From G039029935 sp039029935 (GTDB taxonomy: Bacteria; Chloroflexota; Anaerolineae; Caldilineales; Caldilineaceae): DNA of 8,270 bases. Position 1 is the first letter of the stretch. Each line of letters opens with the position of its first letter. Positions 1-6,393 of the stretch are shown piece after piece. The position numbers and the translations under genes were made by a program. Below the pieces are notes generated by a model, which was given only the letters and a program-made list of their open reading frames with translations, was not told the origin of the DNA and did not search any database. The stretch lies in contig JBCCFC010000599.1 in the NCBI GenBank assembly GCA_039029935.1, forward strand, positions 1-8,270, in the 5' to 3' direction.

Positions 1-5
1 ATGAT

Positions 6-60
6 GCTCGTAGGGGTATGAGATGGTTTCGCCAGCATACCATCTCATACCCCTACGAGC
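6..60. repeat. 22-bp perfect inverted repeat (stem-loop) upstream of the aldehyde dehydrogenase gene
   Basis: Positions 6-27 and 39-60 are exact reverse complements around an 11-nt spacer (28-38). The arm core is GTAGGGGTATGAGATGG. The right arm ends 24 nt before the ATG at 85, so a transcript that starts upstream would carry a strong hairpin directly before the ribosome binding site. No T-run follows on either strand: the + side continues TAAAATAAAG. It is therefore not a standard intrinsic terminator, though it could still end transcription of an unseen upstream gene. From memory, palindromes with GTAGGGG/CCCCTAC arms are common dispersed repeats in Chloroflexota and Cyanobacteria. I could not verify that here. 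Confidence 0.85.
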
Positions 61-67
61 TAAAATA

Positions 68-75
68 AAGAAGGA
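68..75 (+). promoter_or_regulatory. ribosome binding site of the aldehyde dehydrogenase gene
   Basis: A purine-rich AAGAAGGA stretch with its AGGA core at 72-75 lies about 9 nt upstream of the ATG at 85. It supports that start codon. It sits between the end of the long stem-loop and the gene, so ribosome access could be affected by whether the hairpin is in the transcript. Confidence 0.6.
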
Positions 76-84
76 AACAAAACC

Positions 85-1503
85 ATGAAAATGTTTGTTG
101 GTGGTGACTGGGTTGAAAAAGCGGAGACAATCAATGTCCTCAATCCATTTGACGGTTCAGTGGTCGATACCATCCCCAGAGGGGACAGTGATGATGTCGA
201 ACTTGCGCTCCAGACAGCAGAGCGTGGGGCCAAAATCATGGCGAAGATGACGGGGTATGAACGTTATGAGATTCTGCGCAAGGTGGCTGATCTGATGGTC
301 GAACGCCGCGAAGATTTGGCACAGACAATTACGATGGAAGAGGGCAAGCCCATCTCTGAGGGACGTGTCGAGGCGGCTCGCGCAACGGAAATCATTGTCC
401 TCTCTGCGGAGGAAGCCAAACGACTTTCCAGCGAAGTTGTGCCACTGGATGGCGCACCCGGCGCGGCTGGTAAATTTGGCTTTACCGTGCGCGTCCCTTG
501 TGGCGTCGTGGTGGGCATCAGCCCCTTCAACTTCCCACTACACTTGGTCTGTCACAAAATGGGGCCAGCCTTTGCAGCGGGCAACGCCATCATCCTCAAG
601 CCAGCGACAGACACACCACTCTCTGCACTCAAGCTGACAGAGTTGTTTGTCGAAGCGGGCGCACCACCAGAGGCCGTCCAGTGTATCACTGGCTCTGGCC
701 GTGTGATTGGCGATGGTCTTTGTTCTGATAGCCGTGTACGCAAAATCACCTTCACAGGTAGCCGTGACATCGGTGAACACATCTGTCGTACCGCTGGATT
801 GAAGCGTGTGACGATGGAACTTGGCTCCAATGCACCGCTGATCATCATGCCTGATGCTGACCCTGAAAAAGTGGCAGCAGCAGCAGCAGCCTCTGGCTAT
901 TCCAACGCGGGTCAGGTCTGTATCTCAACACAGCGTGTGATTGCCCATGAAGACATCTATGGTGACTTCATGGATGCGTTCAAGGCCAAGGTCGAAAACA
1001 TTGCTGTGGGGAATCCACTGGCCGAAACCACCGGAATGGGACCGATGATTCGTGATACCGATGCAGCGCGCGTCAGTGAGTGGGTCCAAGAAGCCGTCGG
1101 TGCTGGTGCTGAGTTGGTCACAGGTGGTGGTCATGACGGCTACATGTATCAGCCAACCATCGTCTCTGGCGTCACACGTGACATGAAGGTGTCCTATGAC
1201 GAGGTCTTTGGCCCCGTCGTCGGTGTCAGCAAAGCCAACAACATTGACGAGGCCATTGCTATGGCAAACGACACCAACTATGGCCTGAGCGCGGCCATCT
1301 TTACCCAGAACATCGACTGGGCCATGAAGTTTATCCGCGAAGTGGAGTCGGGCAACATCCATGTCAACTGGGGTACACAATGGCGTGCTGACCTGATGCC
1401 ATATGGTGGTCTGAAAGAGAGCGGTACAGGTAAGGAAGGACCGAAGTACGCGATTCAGGAAATGACGGAATTGAAGATGGCGGTGATTCATTTGAACGAA
1501 TAG
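85..1503 (+). CDS. NAD(P)-dependent aldehyde dehydrogenase, lactaldehyde dehydrogenase-like (ALDH superfamily)
   Basis: This is a cytosolic enzyme that oxidises an aldehyde to its carboxylate with NAD(P)+. The 472-residue length is normal for the ALDH superfamily and both ends look complete. Catalytic features are all present: Asn149 in SPFNFP (oxyanion), Lys172 in ILKPA (cofactor), the Rossmann-type FTGS motif at 223-226, the general base Glu245 in MELGSNAP, the nucleophile Cys279 in GQVCIS, and Glu373 in EVFGP. The GQVCISxQR signature around Cys279 resembles the ALDH21/lactaldehyde dehydrogenase-like group, which also includes phosphonoacetaldehyde dehydrogenases. This subfamily call is tentative, and a succinate-semialdehyde or non-phosphorylating glyceraldehyde-3-phosphate enzyme is possible. 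The start is supported by AAGAAGGA upstream. It stands alone between two long palindromes and no neighbour hints at the substrate. A run of alanines just before the active site (VAAAAAAS) comes from a short GCA repeat and is probably harmless. Confidence 0.95.
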   Translation: MKMFVGGDWVEKAETINVLNPFDGSVVDTIPRGDSDDVELALQTAERGAKIMAKMTGYERYEILRKVADLMVERREDLAQTITMEEGKPISEGRVEAARATEIIVLSAEEAKRLSSEVVPLDGAPGAAGKFGFTVRVPCGVVVGISPFNFPLHLVCHKMGPAFAAGNAIILKPATDTPLSALKLTELFVEAGAPPEAVQCITGSGRVIGDGLCSDSRVRKITFTGSRDIGEHICRTAGLKRVTMELGSNAPLIIMPDADPEKVAAAAAASGYSNAGQVCISTQRVIAHEDIYGDFMDAFKAKVENIAVGNPLAETTGMGPMIRDTDAARVSEWVQEAVGAGAELVTGGGHDGYMYQPTIVSGVTRDMKVSYDEVFGPVVGVSKANNIDEAIAMANDTNYGLSAAIFTQNIDWAMKFIREVESGNIHVNWGTQWRADLMPYGGLKESGTGKEGPKYAIQEMTELKMAVIHLNE

Positions 1504-1524
1504 GATTGATATCCGTGAGTATAC

Positions 1525-1575
1525 TCTGCGCTGAAAGTAGCACAGGCATGATGCCTGTGCTACTTTCAGCGCAGA
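1525..1575. repeat. 25-bp perfect palindrome between the aldehyde dehydrogenase and DUF4058 genes
   Basis: Positions 1525-1549 and 1551-1575 are exact reverse complements around the single base at 1550. As RNA this would be a 24-bp stem with a three-base TGA loop. The arm core is GAAAGTAGCACAGGCA. It starts 21 nt after the aldehyde dehydrogenase stop codon and ends 27 nt before the next ATG. No T-run follows it, so it is not a textbook terminator, although so strong a stem may still slow transcription or protect a 3' end. Arms with GCACAGGC/GCCTGTGC resemble REP-like dispersed repeats that I recall from Chloroflexota and Planctomycetota; this is recalled, not checked. Confidence 0.88.
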
Positions 1576-1590
1576 AGATGCTGAGAGTGA

Positions 1591-1597
1591 GAGGAAG
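1591..1597 (+). promoter_or_regulatory. ribosome binding site of the DUF4058 gene
   Basis: GAGGAAG, with a GAGG core at 1591-1594, lies 5 to 8 nt upstream of the ATG at 1603. This good match to the anti-Shine-Dalgarno sequence fixes the start, as does the family-typical N-terminus that follows. Confidence 0.65.
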
Positions 1598-1602
1598 TCA
1601 CA

Positions 1603-2385
1603 ATGACAAGCCCATTTCCAGGCATGGATCCTTATTTAGAAGAACGGTTACTCTGGTATGATATACACTCATCTCTGATTCCGTATATATGTGAAGCACT
1701 TCATCCACAAATCCACCCTGCGTATGTGGCTCGTCAGGGTGAACGGATGGAAGTATCCATTGTTGGGCAGAGAACTGTGTCAAATGTGAGGACTGTTGAA
1801 ATGCCATATGGCTCTTTGCCCCGTGAAACCGCTATGGATATTCCCAGAATAGATGAACCACCAGTAATTGAGTTGTTCGTAGAGGAGCGGCAAGTTCCTT
1901 ATTTGGTGATTATCTGCCGCGAAACAGGCGATGTTGTCACCTTAATTGATGTATTGAGTCCTGCCAACAAGATCGCTGATGGGCACGAAGAGTATCTTCA
2001 AAATCAACAGGAACGGCTGCAGTCCCAGACCAATCTAGTTGAGATTGACTTGTTATCCTGTGGGCGTCCCACAACGTTGGCTCGGCTCTATGAGATTCGG
2101 AAACCTGCCGACTGGCGCTATATGATTACCGTCAGTAGACCACGCAACCGCCGGCAATTACAATTCTACGCGATACCACTCGACCAAAGACTGCCTCGTT
2201 GCCGTATTCCCTTGCGTGAGGATGAACCTGATGCTGTTCTCGACTTACCCGCCATTTTCACCCGCTGCTACGAAGTTGGCGGCTACGACCACCTAATTGA
2301 CTACAGCAGAGACCCCTCAGTAACGTTGAGTGAAGCGGAGCAAGCATGGATGAACACACTATTGGTCGACGCTGGTTTACGCTAG
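1603..2385 (+). CDS. DUF4058 family protein of unknown function
   Basis: The 260-residue protein begins with the hallmark SPFPGMDPYLE (residues 3-13) and WYDIHSSLIP of the DUF4058 family (PF13267). It ends with the family's GGYDHLIDYSRDPSVTLSEAE...LL...GLR pattern, so it is full length. The conserved centre reads TLIDVLSPANK (113-123), a Tyr-containing helix (about 128-140) and NLVEIDLL (144-151). No signal peptide or membrane segment is visible, so it is probably cytosolic. The family's function is unknown. The central acidic residue, SPANK lysine and later VEID strand recall Uma2/PD-(D/E)XK folds, which is only my inference. The first half of the gene looks more AT-rich than its neighbours and it follows a repeat-like palindrome, which fits an acquired, accessory gene. 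Its last 40 bp overlap the start of the next gene. Confidence 0.92.
   Translation: MTSPFPGMDPYLEERLLWYDIHSSLIPYICEALHPQIHPAYVARQGERMEVSIVGQRTVSNVRTVEMPYGSLPRETAMDIPRIDEPPVIELFVEERQVPYLVIICRETGDVVTLIDVLSPANKIADGHEEYLQNQQERLQSQTNLVEIDLLSCGRPTTLARLYEIRKPADWRYMITVSRPRNRRQLQFYAIPLDQRLPRCRIPLREDEPDAVLDLPAIFTRCYEVGGYDHLIDYSRDPSVTLSEAEQAWMNTLLVDAGLR
2337..2340 (+). promoter_or_regulatory. ribosome binding site inside the DUF4058 gene for the downstream glycosyltransferase
   Basis: GGAG lies 5 nt before the ATG at 2346, within the 3' end of the DUF4058 reading frame. It favours the ATG start and a 40-bp overlap. The alternative is the in-frame TTG at 2391, just after the DUF4058 stop, which has a weaker upstream GAG. 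The placement suggests that the two genes share a transcript. Confidence 0.45.
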
Positions 2386-3896
2386 AGCGATTGACCATAC
2401 CCGCTCTCACGGCCATTAGCCTGCTTGCCTACGCCGGACTGGTCAGCGTTCATTTCACCAACAACACACTCACACATCAACACCTGCCCCAAACCATGCG
2501 CTGGTTCTATCTAGCCTTTGTCGCTTATGGTCTTACCATCTACTGGACAGAACGGCAGTATCACCGAGGCAAAACACCCATTTCACCACGCTATCTATGG
2601 GGCGGTGCAATTCTATTCCACGTACTGCTACTCTTCACCGTCCCCACGCTTTCCAGCGATGTCTACCGCTATCTATGGGATGGCTATGTCGCCAACAACG
2701 GTGTCAGCCCCTATGCCTTTCCAATTGATTCGCCCCAACTCGACTACTTGGATGCCCCAATCCGCGCACAGGCAAACCATACGTGGATGGCAAGCCCCTA
2801 TTTGCCCGCCGCGCAAACGCTCTTTGGCACGGTGACATGGCTGCTGCCACCTACACCGCTTTCCATGCAGATTGCACTGGTTGGGGTGAATCTATTCAAC
2901 GGGATACTCATTGTCGCACTCCTTTCCATCGCCAATCTACCATGTCATCGTGTCCTCATCTATTTGTGGAATCCACTGGTAATTGTCGAGATTGCCCAAG
3001 GTGCGCATATCGACGGATGGATGACGTTGTTGGCATTGCTGGCGGTTTGGGCTGCGATGGCGGGATTATCCGGCTCTGAAAGTATCTCAGGTTGCCTACC
3101 TGAGCGTCGGGCGACAGCCCGAAAAACGTTCACGTTTGGCGACTCGCCACTCATGGGTATCTTTCCGGAAGGGGGCTATCCGTTCCTACAAAACTGGCTC
3201 TCTCCCATACTCCTCGCCCTCGCTACGCTGACCAAAATTATCCCAGGCTTTCTGATGGTCGTCCTCTTCTGGCATTGGCAATCATGGGCAAGATGGCGTG
3301 CGATTGCGCTATACCTCATCACCATCGCTGTTCTCATCGTCAACGCTGGAATGCGCGGGGGCTGGGGATTGGTTGGCGAGTTAGACGGGCATGGGCTATT
3401 TGCCGCTCTGCGTATTTATGGTGACCGTTGGAATTTCAACAGCGGACTGTTTCATTGGCTTGAAGTTGGACTGATGAACGACGCCCTGTTGGGATTATCG
3501 CTCGAAGATGCCAACCAGTGGGCCAAACGCATTGTGGCCCTATTACTGTTGACCGTCCTCTTTACGGTCTGGCTCTATACACGGAAACAGACATCGCCAC
3601 GCGCCATGCTCCGATTAATGGCAGTACCGTTGATGGGCTATGTCCTGCTCACAACCACCTTTCACCCTTGGTATCTACTCATGCTGCTCGCCTTTGTCCC
3701 GTTTCTGCCACCAGCACAAGATGAACCAGCCGTTGGTTGGCTGGATGTCATGCCTTGGCTCTATCTCAGTAGCGCACTCTTCCTCTCCTACTTCACCTAT
3801 TTCGACCCACAGGATTTACGCGAATATGAATGGATTCGTCGCACCGAATGGTTGCCCACGTTGGGGTTGCTGTTGGTGAGTCGTCTGCGTAAATAG
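2346..3896 (+). CDS. multi-pass membrane glycosyltransferase, GT-C type (MptB/GT87-like mannosyltransferase family)
   Basis: This is probably a polyprenyl-phosphate-sugar-dependent glycosyltransferase in the cytoplasmic membrane that adds a hexose to a glycan on the outer face. The 516 residues form roughly 11 to 13 hydrophobic helices, the first at about 17-34. After helix three comes the first outer loop with SSDVYRYLWDG (Asp105, Asp112) and SPYAFPID, the pattern of MptB-like alpha-mannosyltransferases. Further family-like motifs are WNPLVIVEIAQGAHIDGW (ending with Asp223, Trp225), LTKIIPG, and FHPWYLL (His440, Pro441, Trp442) near the C-terminus. The loop at about residues 243-285 is some 40 residues, longer and more polar than I expect for the family, and its DNA is a run of short hairpins (3086-3148). 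The start overlaps the DUF4058 gene by 40 bp; TTG 2391 is an alternative. The sugar and acceptor cannot be read from the sequence. Confidence 0.82.
   Translation: MDEHTIGRRWFTLERLTIPALTAISLLAYAGLVSVHFTNNTLTHQHLPQTMRWFYLAFVAYGLTIYWTERQYHRGKTPISPRYLWGGAILFHVLLLFTVPTLSSDVYRYLWDGYVANNGVSPYAFPIDSPQLDYLDAPIRAQANHTWMASPYLPAAQTLFGTVTWLLPPTPLSMQIALVGVNLFNGILIVALLSIANLPCHRVLIYLWNPLVIVEIAQGAHIDGWMTLLALLAVWAAMAGLSGSESISGCLPERRATARKTFTFGDSPLMGIFPEGGYPFLQNWLSPILLALATLTKIIPGFLMVVLFWHWQSWARWRAIALYLITIAVLIVNAGMRGGWGLVGELDGHGLFAALRIYGDRWNFNSGLFHWLEVGLMNDALLGLSLEDANQWAKRIVALLLLTVLFTVWLYTRKQTSPRAMLRLMAVPLMGYVLLTTTFHPWYLLMLLAFVPFLPPAQDEPAVGWLDVMPWLYLSSALFLSYFTYFDPQDLREYEWIRRTEWLPTLGLLLVSRLRK
3086..3148. repeat. 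four consecutive short perfect hairpins inside the glycosyltransferase gene
   Basis: Four perfect inverted repeats lie back to back. The first is CTCAGGT/ACCTGAG (3086-3092 and 3098-3104). The second is TCGGGC/GCCCGA (3107-3112 and 3117-3122). The third is AAACGT/ACGTTT (3124-3129 and 3132-3137). The fourth is GGCGA/TCGCC (3138-3142 and 3144-3148). Spacers between units are 2, 1 and 0 nt, and 48 of the 63 bases are in stems. The 8-bp palindrome TTCCGGAA (3163-3170) follows soon after. The stretch is read through in frame and encodes about residues 247-268, in a polar loop between two membrane helices. It looks like a palindromic element inserted into the gene, but it could also be an RNA-structured part of the message. 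Confidence 0.6.
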
Positions 3897-3919
3897 CCAA
3901 ATATACAACAACGGATTGG

Positions 3920-3972
3920 GGAGGTGGAACGGATTTTTCTCATGTACAGATACAAAAATCCGCTCCTTGTCC
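3920..3972. repeat. imperfect inverted repeat after the first glycosyltransferase gene, possible terminator
   Basis: Positions 3920-3938 and 3954-3972 pair at 15 of 19 positions around a 15-nt loop. The inner 13 bp (3926-3938 with 3954-3966) have one mismatch, and the inner nine, CGGATTTTT/AAAAATCCG, are perfect. It begins 24 nt after the stop codon at 3896, a sensible place for a terminator. However, the T-run is in the 5' arm next to the loop and not after the stem, so an intrinsic terminator reading + is doubtful. A decayed palindromic repeat like those at 6-60 and 1525-1575 is an equal alternative. Confidence 0.45.
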
Positions 3973-4066
3973 AAATCTGCTGTCGTATACAGAGGAGTCT
4001 GAAAACCATCAAGTAGACGACTACAAAACGTCTTCAACTGAACTGCAATATGTTTCACATTTACGG

Positions 4067-4072
4067 TATGAT
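4067..4072 (+). promoter_or_regulatory. possible -10 element for the 4135 gene
   Basis: TATGAT matches the sigma-70 -10 consensus at five of six positions. It lies 62 nt before the ATG at 4135, in the only sizeable gap between the membrane-protein genes. The best upstream hexamer, CTGCAA (4043-4048, 18-nt spacer), is a poor -35 match. This is a candidate only. Confidence 0.25.
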
Positions 4073-4134
4073 ACTCCATATTACTGTAAGGTTTCATCGT
4101 AGCGTACAATGAGTAAGACGATTATAGCCGTTCA

Positions 4135-6393
4135 ATGCGTAAGGTTAGGAATAGGCGAAACCTCTGGGCGTTAATATGTCATACCCCAGAGGTCGCAATA
4201 TTATTGACTACCTGCTTTTGTGGGGTAGCACTCTTTGTACTCAGCGGAACATGGCCGGATACACCGGATGGCCTGCTGCATCTGCATCGTGTTCATGGCT
4301 TGGCCGATGCCCTACGAATGGGTGTCCTCTATCCCCGTTGGTTCCCCGACTTCGCTTTTGGCTATGGATATCCTGTGTTCAACTATTACGCCCCAGGATT
4401 TTATTATCCACCAGCCATGCTCAATCTGCTGGGATTTGATCTATTGCTTGCGGTGCGTATCACCCTCGCCGCCAGTTTTGCCATATCCGCTTTGTGGATG
4501 TTCCGGCTGGCACGGCTGTATGTGTCGTGGTGGGCCGCCATTGCCGCGGTCCTCTGTTTTCAATTTTTTCCATATCGGCTCTACGATTTCTTCATTCGGG
4601 GTGCATTCCCCGAATTCATGGCCTTTATGTGGCTACCAATGATCGCCTATTACACAATCCTTGCCACCACGAACTCTATGCCCCACAATCGTGTCTATAT
4701 GGGCAAAGCCAGTCTTGCGTGGGCTGGTTTAATTTTAACCCACAATTTGACAGCGCTGATGGCATCGCTGGTGCTTGGGTTGACGCTGCTACTGGTGGTG
4801 CTGTCGCAAGTGCGCAACATGAAAGCCAACGACTATATTATCGGTGTGGGTATCAACACAATGGGGATTGGTCTGTTGCTTAGTGAGTGGTATGCGCTGC
4901 CCGCAATGTTGGAATCGCATTGGGTCGAGGTGGGACATGGGGCTGTGGCACGAGGATATACAAATCACTTTGCATATGTGACCGACTTGGTTGACTTCTC
5001 AATGTACTACATCTATCCATCCGCCGCTCACCGAACTGTCCCGCTTCCCTTCTATACAGTTGTGCTGGTTTGTGTTGCGCTATGGATGCTGATGTTTGTG
5101 CCAAGCAAAGAAAGACGTCTACCGATGCTGATTGTGCTACTCATCACCATCAGTGCGGTCTGGCTGACAAGCTGGTACAGCCAAGGGGTGTGGGACATCA
5201 TTCCTGTGATACTGGGCAAATTGCAATTCCCCTGGCGATGGTATACAATAGCCTCACTGGGGTTTGCCTTACTTGTCGCTTTTGGCGTTGAGTCGCTGTC
5301 AAAATTTCAAGTTTTACCAAAACATTCTTTGCCAATACTATCTATGCTGCTTTCAGCCTATTTTGTTGTCTATGCTATCGCTGGTTTAACCTATCCTGTC
5401 GCTGATCCTGCCGAGCCGGACATCTCCGTAGCATCTATGTGGGCATGGGATGCGGAACACGGACAGGTAGGGGCTACGTGGACAGGTGAGTTTTTGCCAA
5501 TTTGGGTCGAGGAGCAGCGGTGGGCCATTGGCCGTCCACCATCCAATGCGTCTGAACCAGTTTCAATCAGCGAAGCCACTACCGCACCCACAATCACACT
5601 ACTACAGAAAAATCTGTACCAACAATCATTGACCATCGACACACCCAACCCATTCAAGCTGATTTTTCATCAATTTTATTTTCCCGCTTGGCGTGTCATC
5701 GTGGATGATGTTGCCGCCGAGACACAACCTGCCACCCACTTGGGGCTGCTTAGTGTTGAGATACCACCAGGAAGTCACACGGTTACTGTGTCATGGTCCA
5801 CCACAACGACTGTGTGGATAGGTTCTCTGCTTACCCTCACTGGTTGCATTCTGCTCGTTGTGCTGTGGCAACCCACTGTGTCGAGGCCATTTCAACGGCG
5901 TTCTACATTGATACTGAGTGGATTGGTTATCACAATTCTGGTGGTTGTCGGTGCATCCAGTGTCATCGCGCATTCGGCAAATCCCGATGCGACCTCGCTT
6001 CGGCAGGGCGTTGATTTTGGTGCGATGCACCTTGTCGGTGTTGAGACACATCCTGTAAAGCCGGGAGAAACTGCCACTGTTGACCTGACTTGGGTTGTGA
6101 CAAACCCCGTCAAAGAACCGCTGACCGCGTTTGTTCATGTCCTGAATGCGGAAGGTGCAGTCATTGCCCAATATGATAGCCCGCCCGGTGGATTGTATAC
6201 ACAGCATCAACGATGGGTAACAGGGCTGATGTTGCAATCAACACACCCGATTCCATTACCTCACACATTGCCATCTGGTGAGTACCAACTCAAAGCTGGA
6301 CTATATCCTGCTATCAATCCTGAAACGCCACTGCTCCCCGCTGGGACCCATGACCCACGTGTCGATATTGGTCTGTTAGAGGTACAGCCGTGA
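4135..6393 (+). CDS. large multi-pass membrane protein of the PTPS-related class (PF10131-like), probable GT-C glycosyltransferase, with C-terminal beta-sandwich domain
   Basis: The 752-residue protein probably acts in the membrane on lipid-linked or surface glycans. The N-terminal part matches the family named '6-pyruvoyl-tetrahydropterin synthase related', a misnomer for membrane proteins resembling GT-C and YfhO transferases. Family-like motifs are DGLLHLHR (Asp45, His49, Arg52), YPRWFPDFAFGYGYPVFNYY, IRGAFPEF, LTHNLTA and LQFPWRW. About ten membrane helices run to about residue 415. Next comes an extracytoplasmic segment with FHQFYFPAWRVIVDD...VEIPPGSHTVTVSW (about 509-555), as in YfhO-like proteins. 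Two more helices follow (about 560-578 and 593-613), then a beta-rich domain (about 620-752) with VKPGETATVDLTW and LPSGEYQLKAGLYP. The start ATG at 4135 has no clear ribosome binding site. A 9-bp inverted repeat lies in codons 9-20. The stop overlaps the next start (GTGA). The donor and acceptor are unknown. Confidence 0.8.
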   Translation: MRKVRNRRNLWALICHTPEVAILLTTCFCGVALFVLSGTWPDTPDGLLHLHRVHGLADALRMGVLYPRWFPDFAFGYGYPVFNYYAPGFYYPPAMLNLLGFDLLLAVRITLAASFAISALWMFRLARLYVSWWAAIAAVLCFQFFPYRLYDFFIRGAFPEFMAFMWLPMIAYYTILATTNSMPHNRVYMGKASLAWAGLILTHNLTALMASLVLGLTLLLVVLSQVRNMKANDYIIGVGINTMGIGLLLSEWYALPAMLESHWVEVGHGAVARGYTNHFAYVTDLVDFSMYYIYPSAAHRTVPLPFYTVVLVCVALWMLMFVPSKERRLPMLIVLLITISAVWLTSWYSQGVWDIIPVILGKLQFPWRWYTIASLGFALLVAFGVESLSKFQVLPKHSLPILSMLLSAYFVVYAIAGLTYPVADPAEPDISVASMWAWDAEHGQVGATWTGEFLPIWVEEQRWAIGRPPSNASEPVSISEATTAPTITLLQKNLYQQSLTIDTPNPFKLIFHQFYFPAWRVIVDDVAAETQPATHLGLLSVEIPPGSHTVTVSWSTTTTVWIGSLLTLTGCILLVVLWQPTVSRPFQRRSTLILSGLVITILVVVGASSVIAHSANPDATSLRQGVDFGAMHLVGVETHPVKPGETATVDLTWVVTNPVKEPLTAFVHVLNAEGAVIAQYDSPPGGLYTQHQRWVTGLMLQSTHPIPLPHTLPSGEYQLKAGLYPAINPETPLLPAGTHDPRVDIGLLEVQP
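4160..4193. repeat. 9-bp perfect inverted repeat in the first codons of the 4135 gene
   Basis: ACCTCTGGG (4160-4168) and CCCAGAGGT (4185-4193) are exact reverse complements around a 16-nt AT-rich loop. They begin 25 nt after the A of the start codon, so the RNA hairpin would sit at the edge of an initiating ribosome's footprint. It could modulate translation of a gene that also lacks a clear Shine-Dalgarno sequence. An operator-like protein site or chance are the alternatives. Confidence 0.4.
6378..6382 (+). promoter_or_regulatory. ribosome binding site deciding the GTG start at 6390
   Basis: AGAGG lies 7 nt upstream of the GTG at 6390, inside the last codons of the preceding gene. With the GTGA overlap it supports the GTG as the true start and implies translational coupling. 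No in-frame ATG occurs in the first hydrophobic segment that would serve better. Confidence 0.65.

Larger units (their letters stand above)
3897..4134. other. 238-bp intergenic gap
   Basis: No convincing gene is present: the reverse-strand reading frames here are short and have no recognisable protein features. The gap holds an imperfect inverted repeat (3920-3972) and one weak promoter-like hexamer, TATGAT (4067-4072). It is more AT-rich than the flanking genes. It separates the first glycosyltransferase from the downstream coupled pair, so the pair may have its own promoter here. Confidence 0.6.

Noticed and set aside
61..66. TAAAAT as a -10 promoter element for the aldehyde dehydrogenase gene
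   Set aside because: The matching -35 position falls in the right arm of the palindrome with no consensus match. A transcript from it would start at the ribosome binding site.
870..891. Short GCA trinucleotide repeat in the aldehyde dehydrogenase gene
   Set aside because: Five or so units encode a short alanine run in a helix. This is ordinary low-complexity coding sequence and a frameshift there would kill the gene, so a phase-variation role is unlikely.
925..1491. 188-codon open frame on the minus strand
   Set aside because: It lies wholly opposite the aldehyde dehydrogenase gene, whose reading frame has every catalytic motif. The antisense protein has no recognisable feature and is a shadow.
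3797..4109. Minus-strand short open frames (71 and 97 codons) covering the intergenic gap
   Set aside because: Both extend into the end of the glycosyltransferase gene. Their composition looks random and they have no family motif, so I do not call a gene in the gap.
5791..6237. 148-codon open frame on the minus strand
   Set aside because: It is antisense to the beta-domain part of the 4135 gene, rich in Cys, Arg and Gln without any pattern, and has no ribosome binding site.
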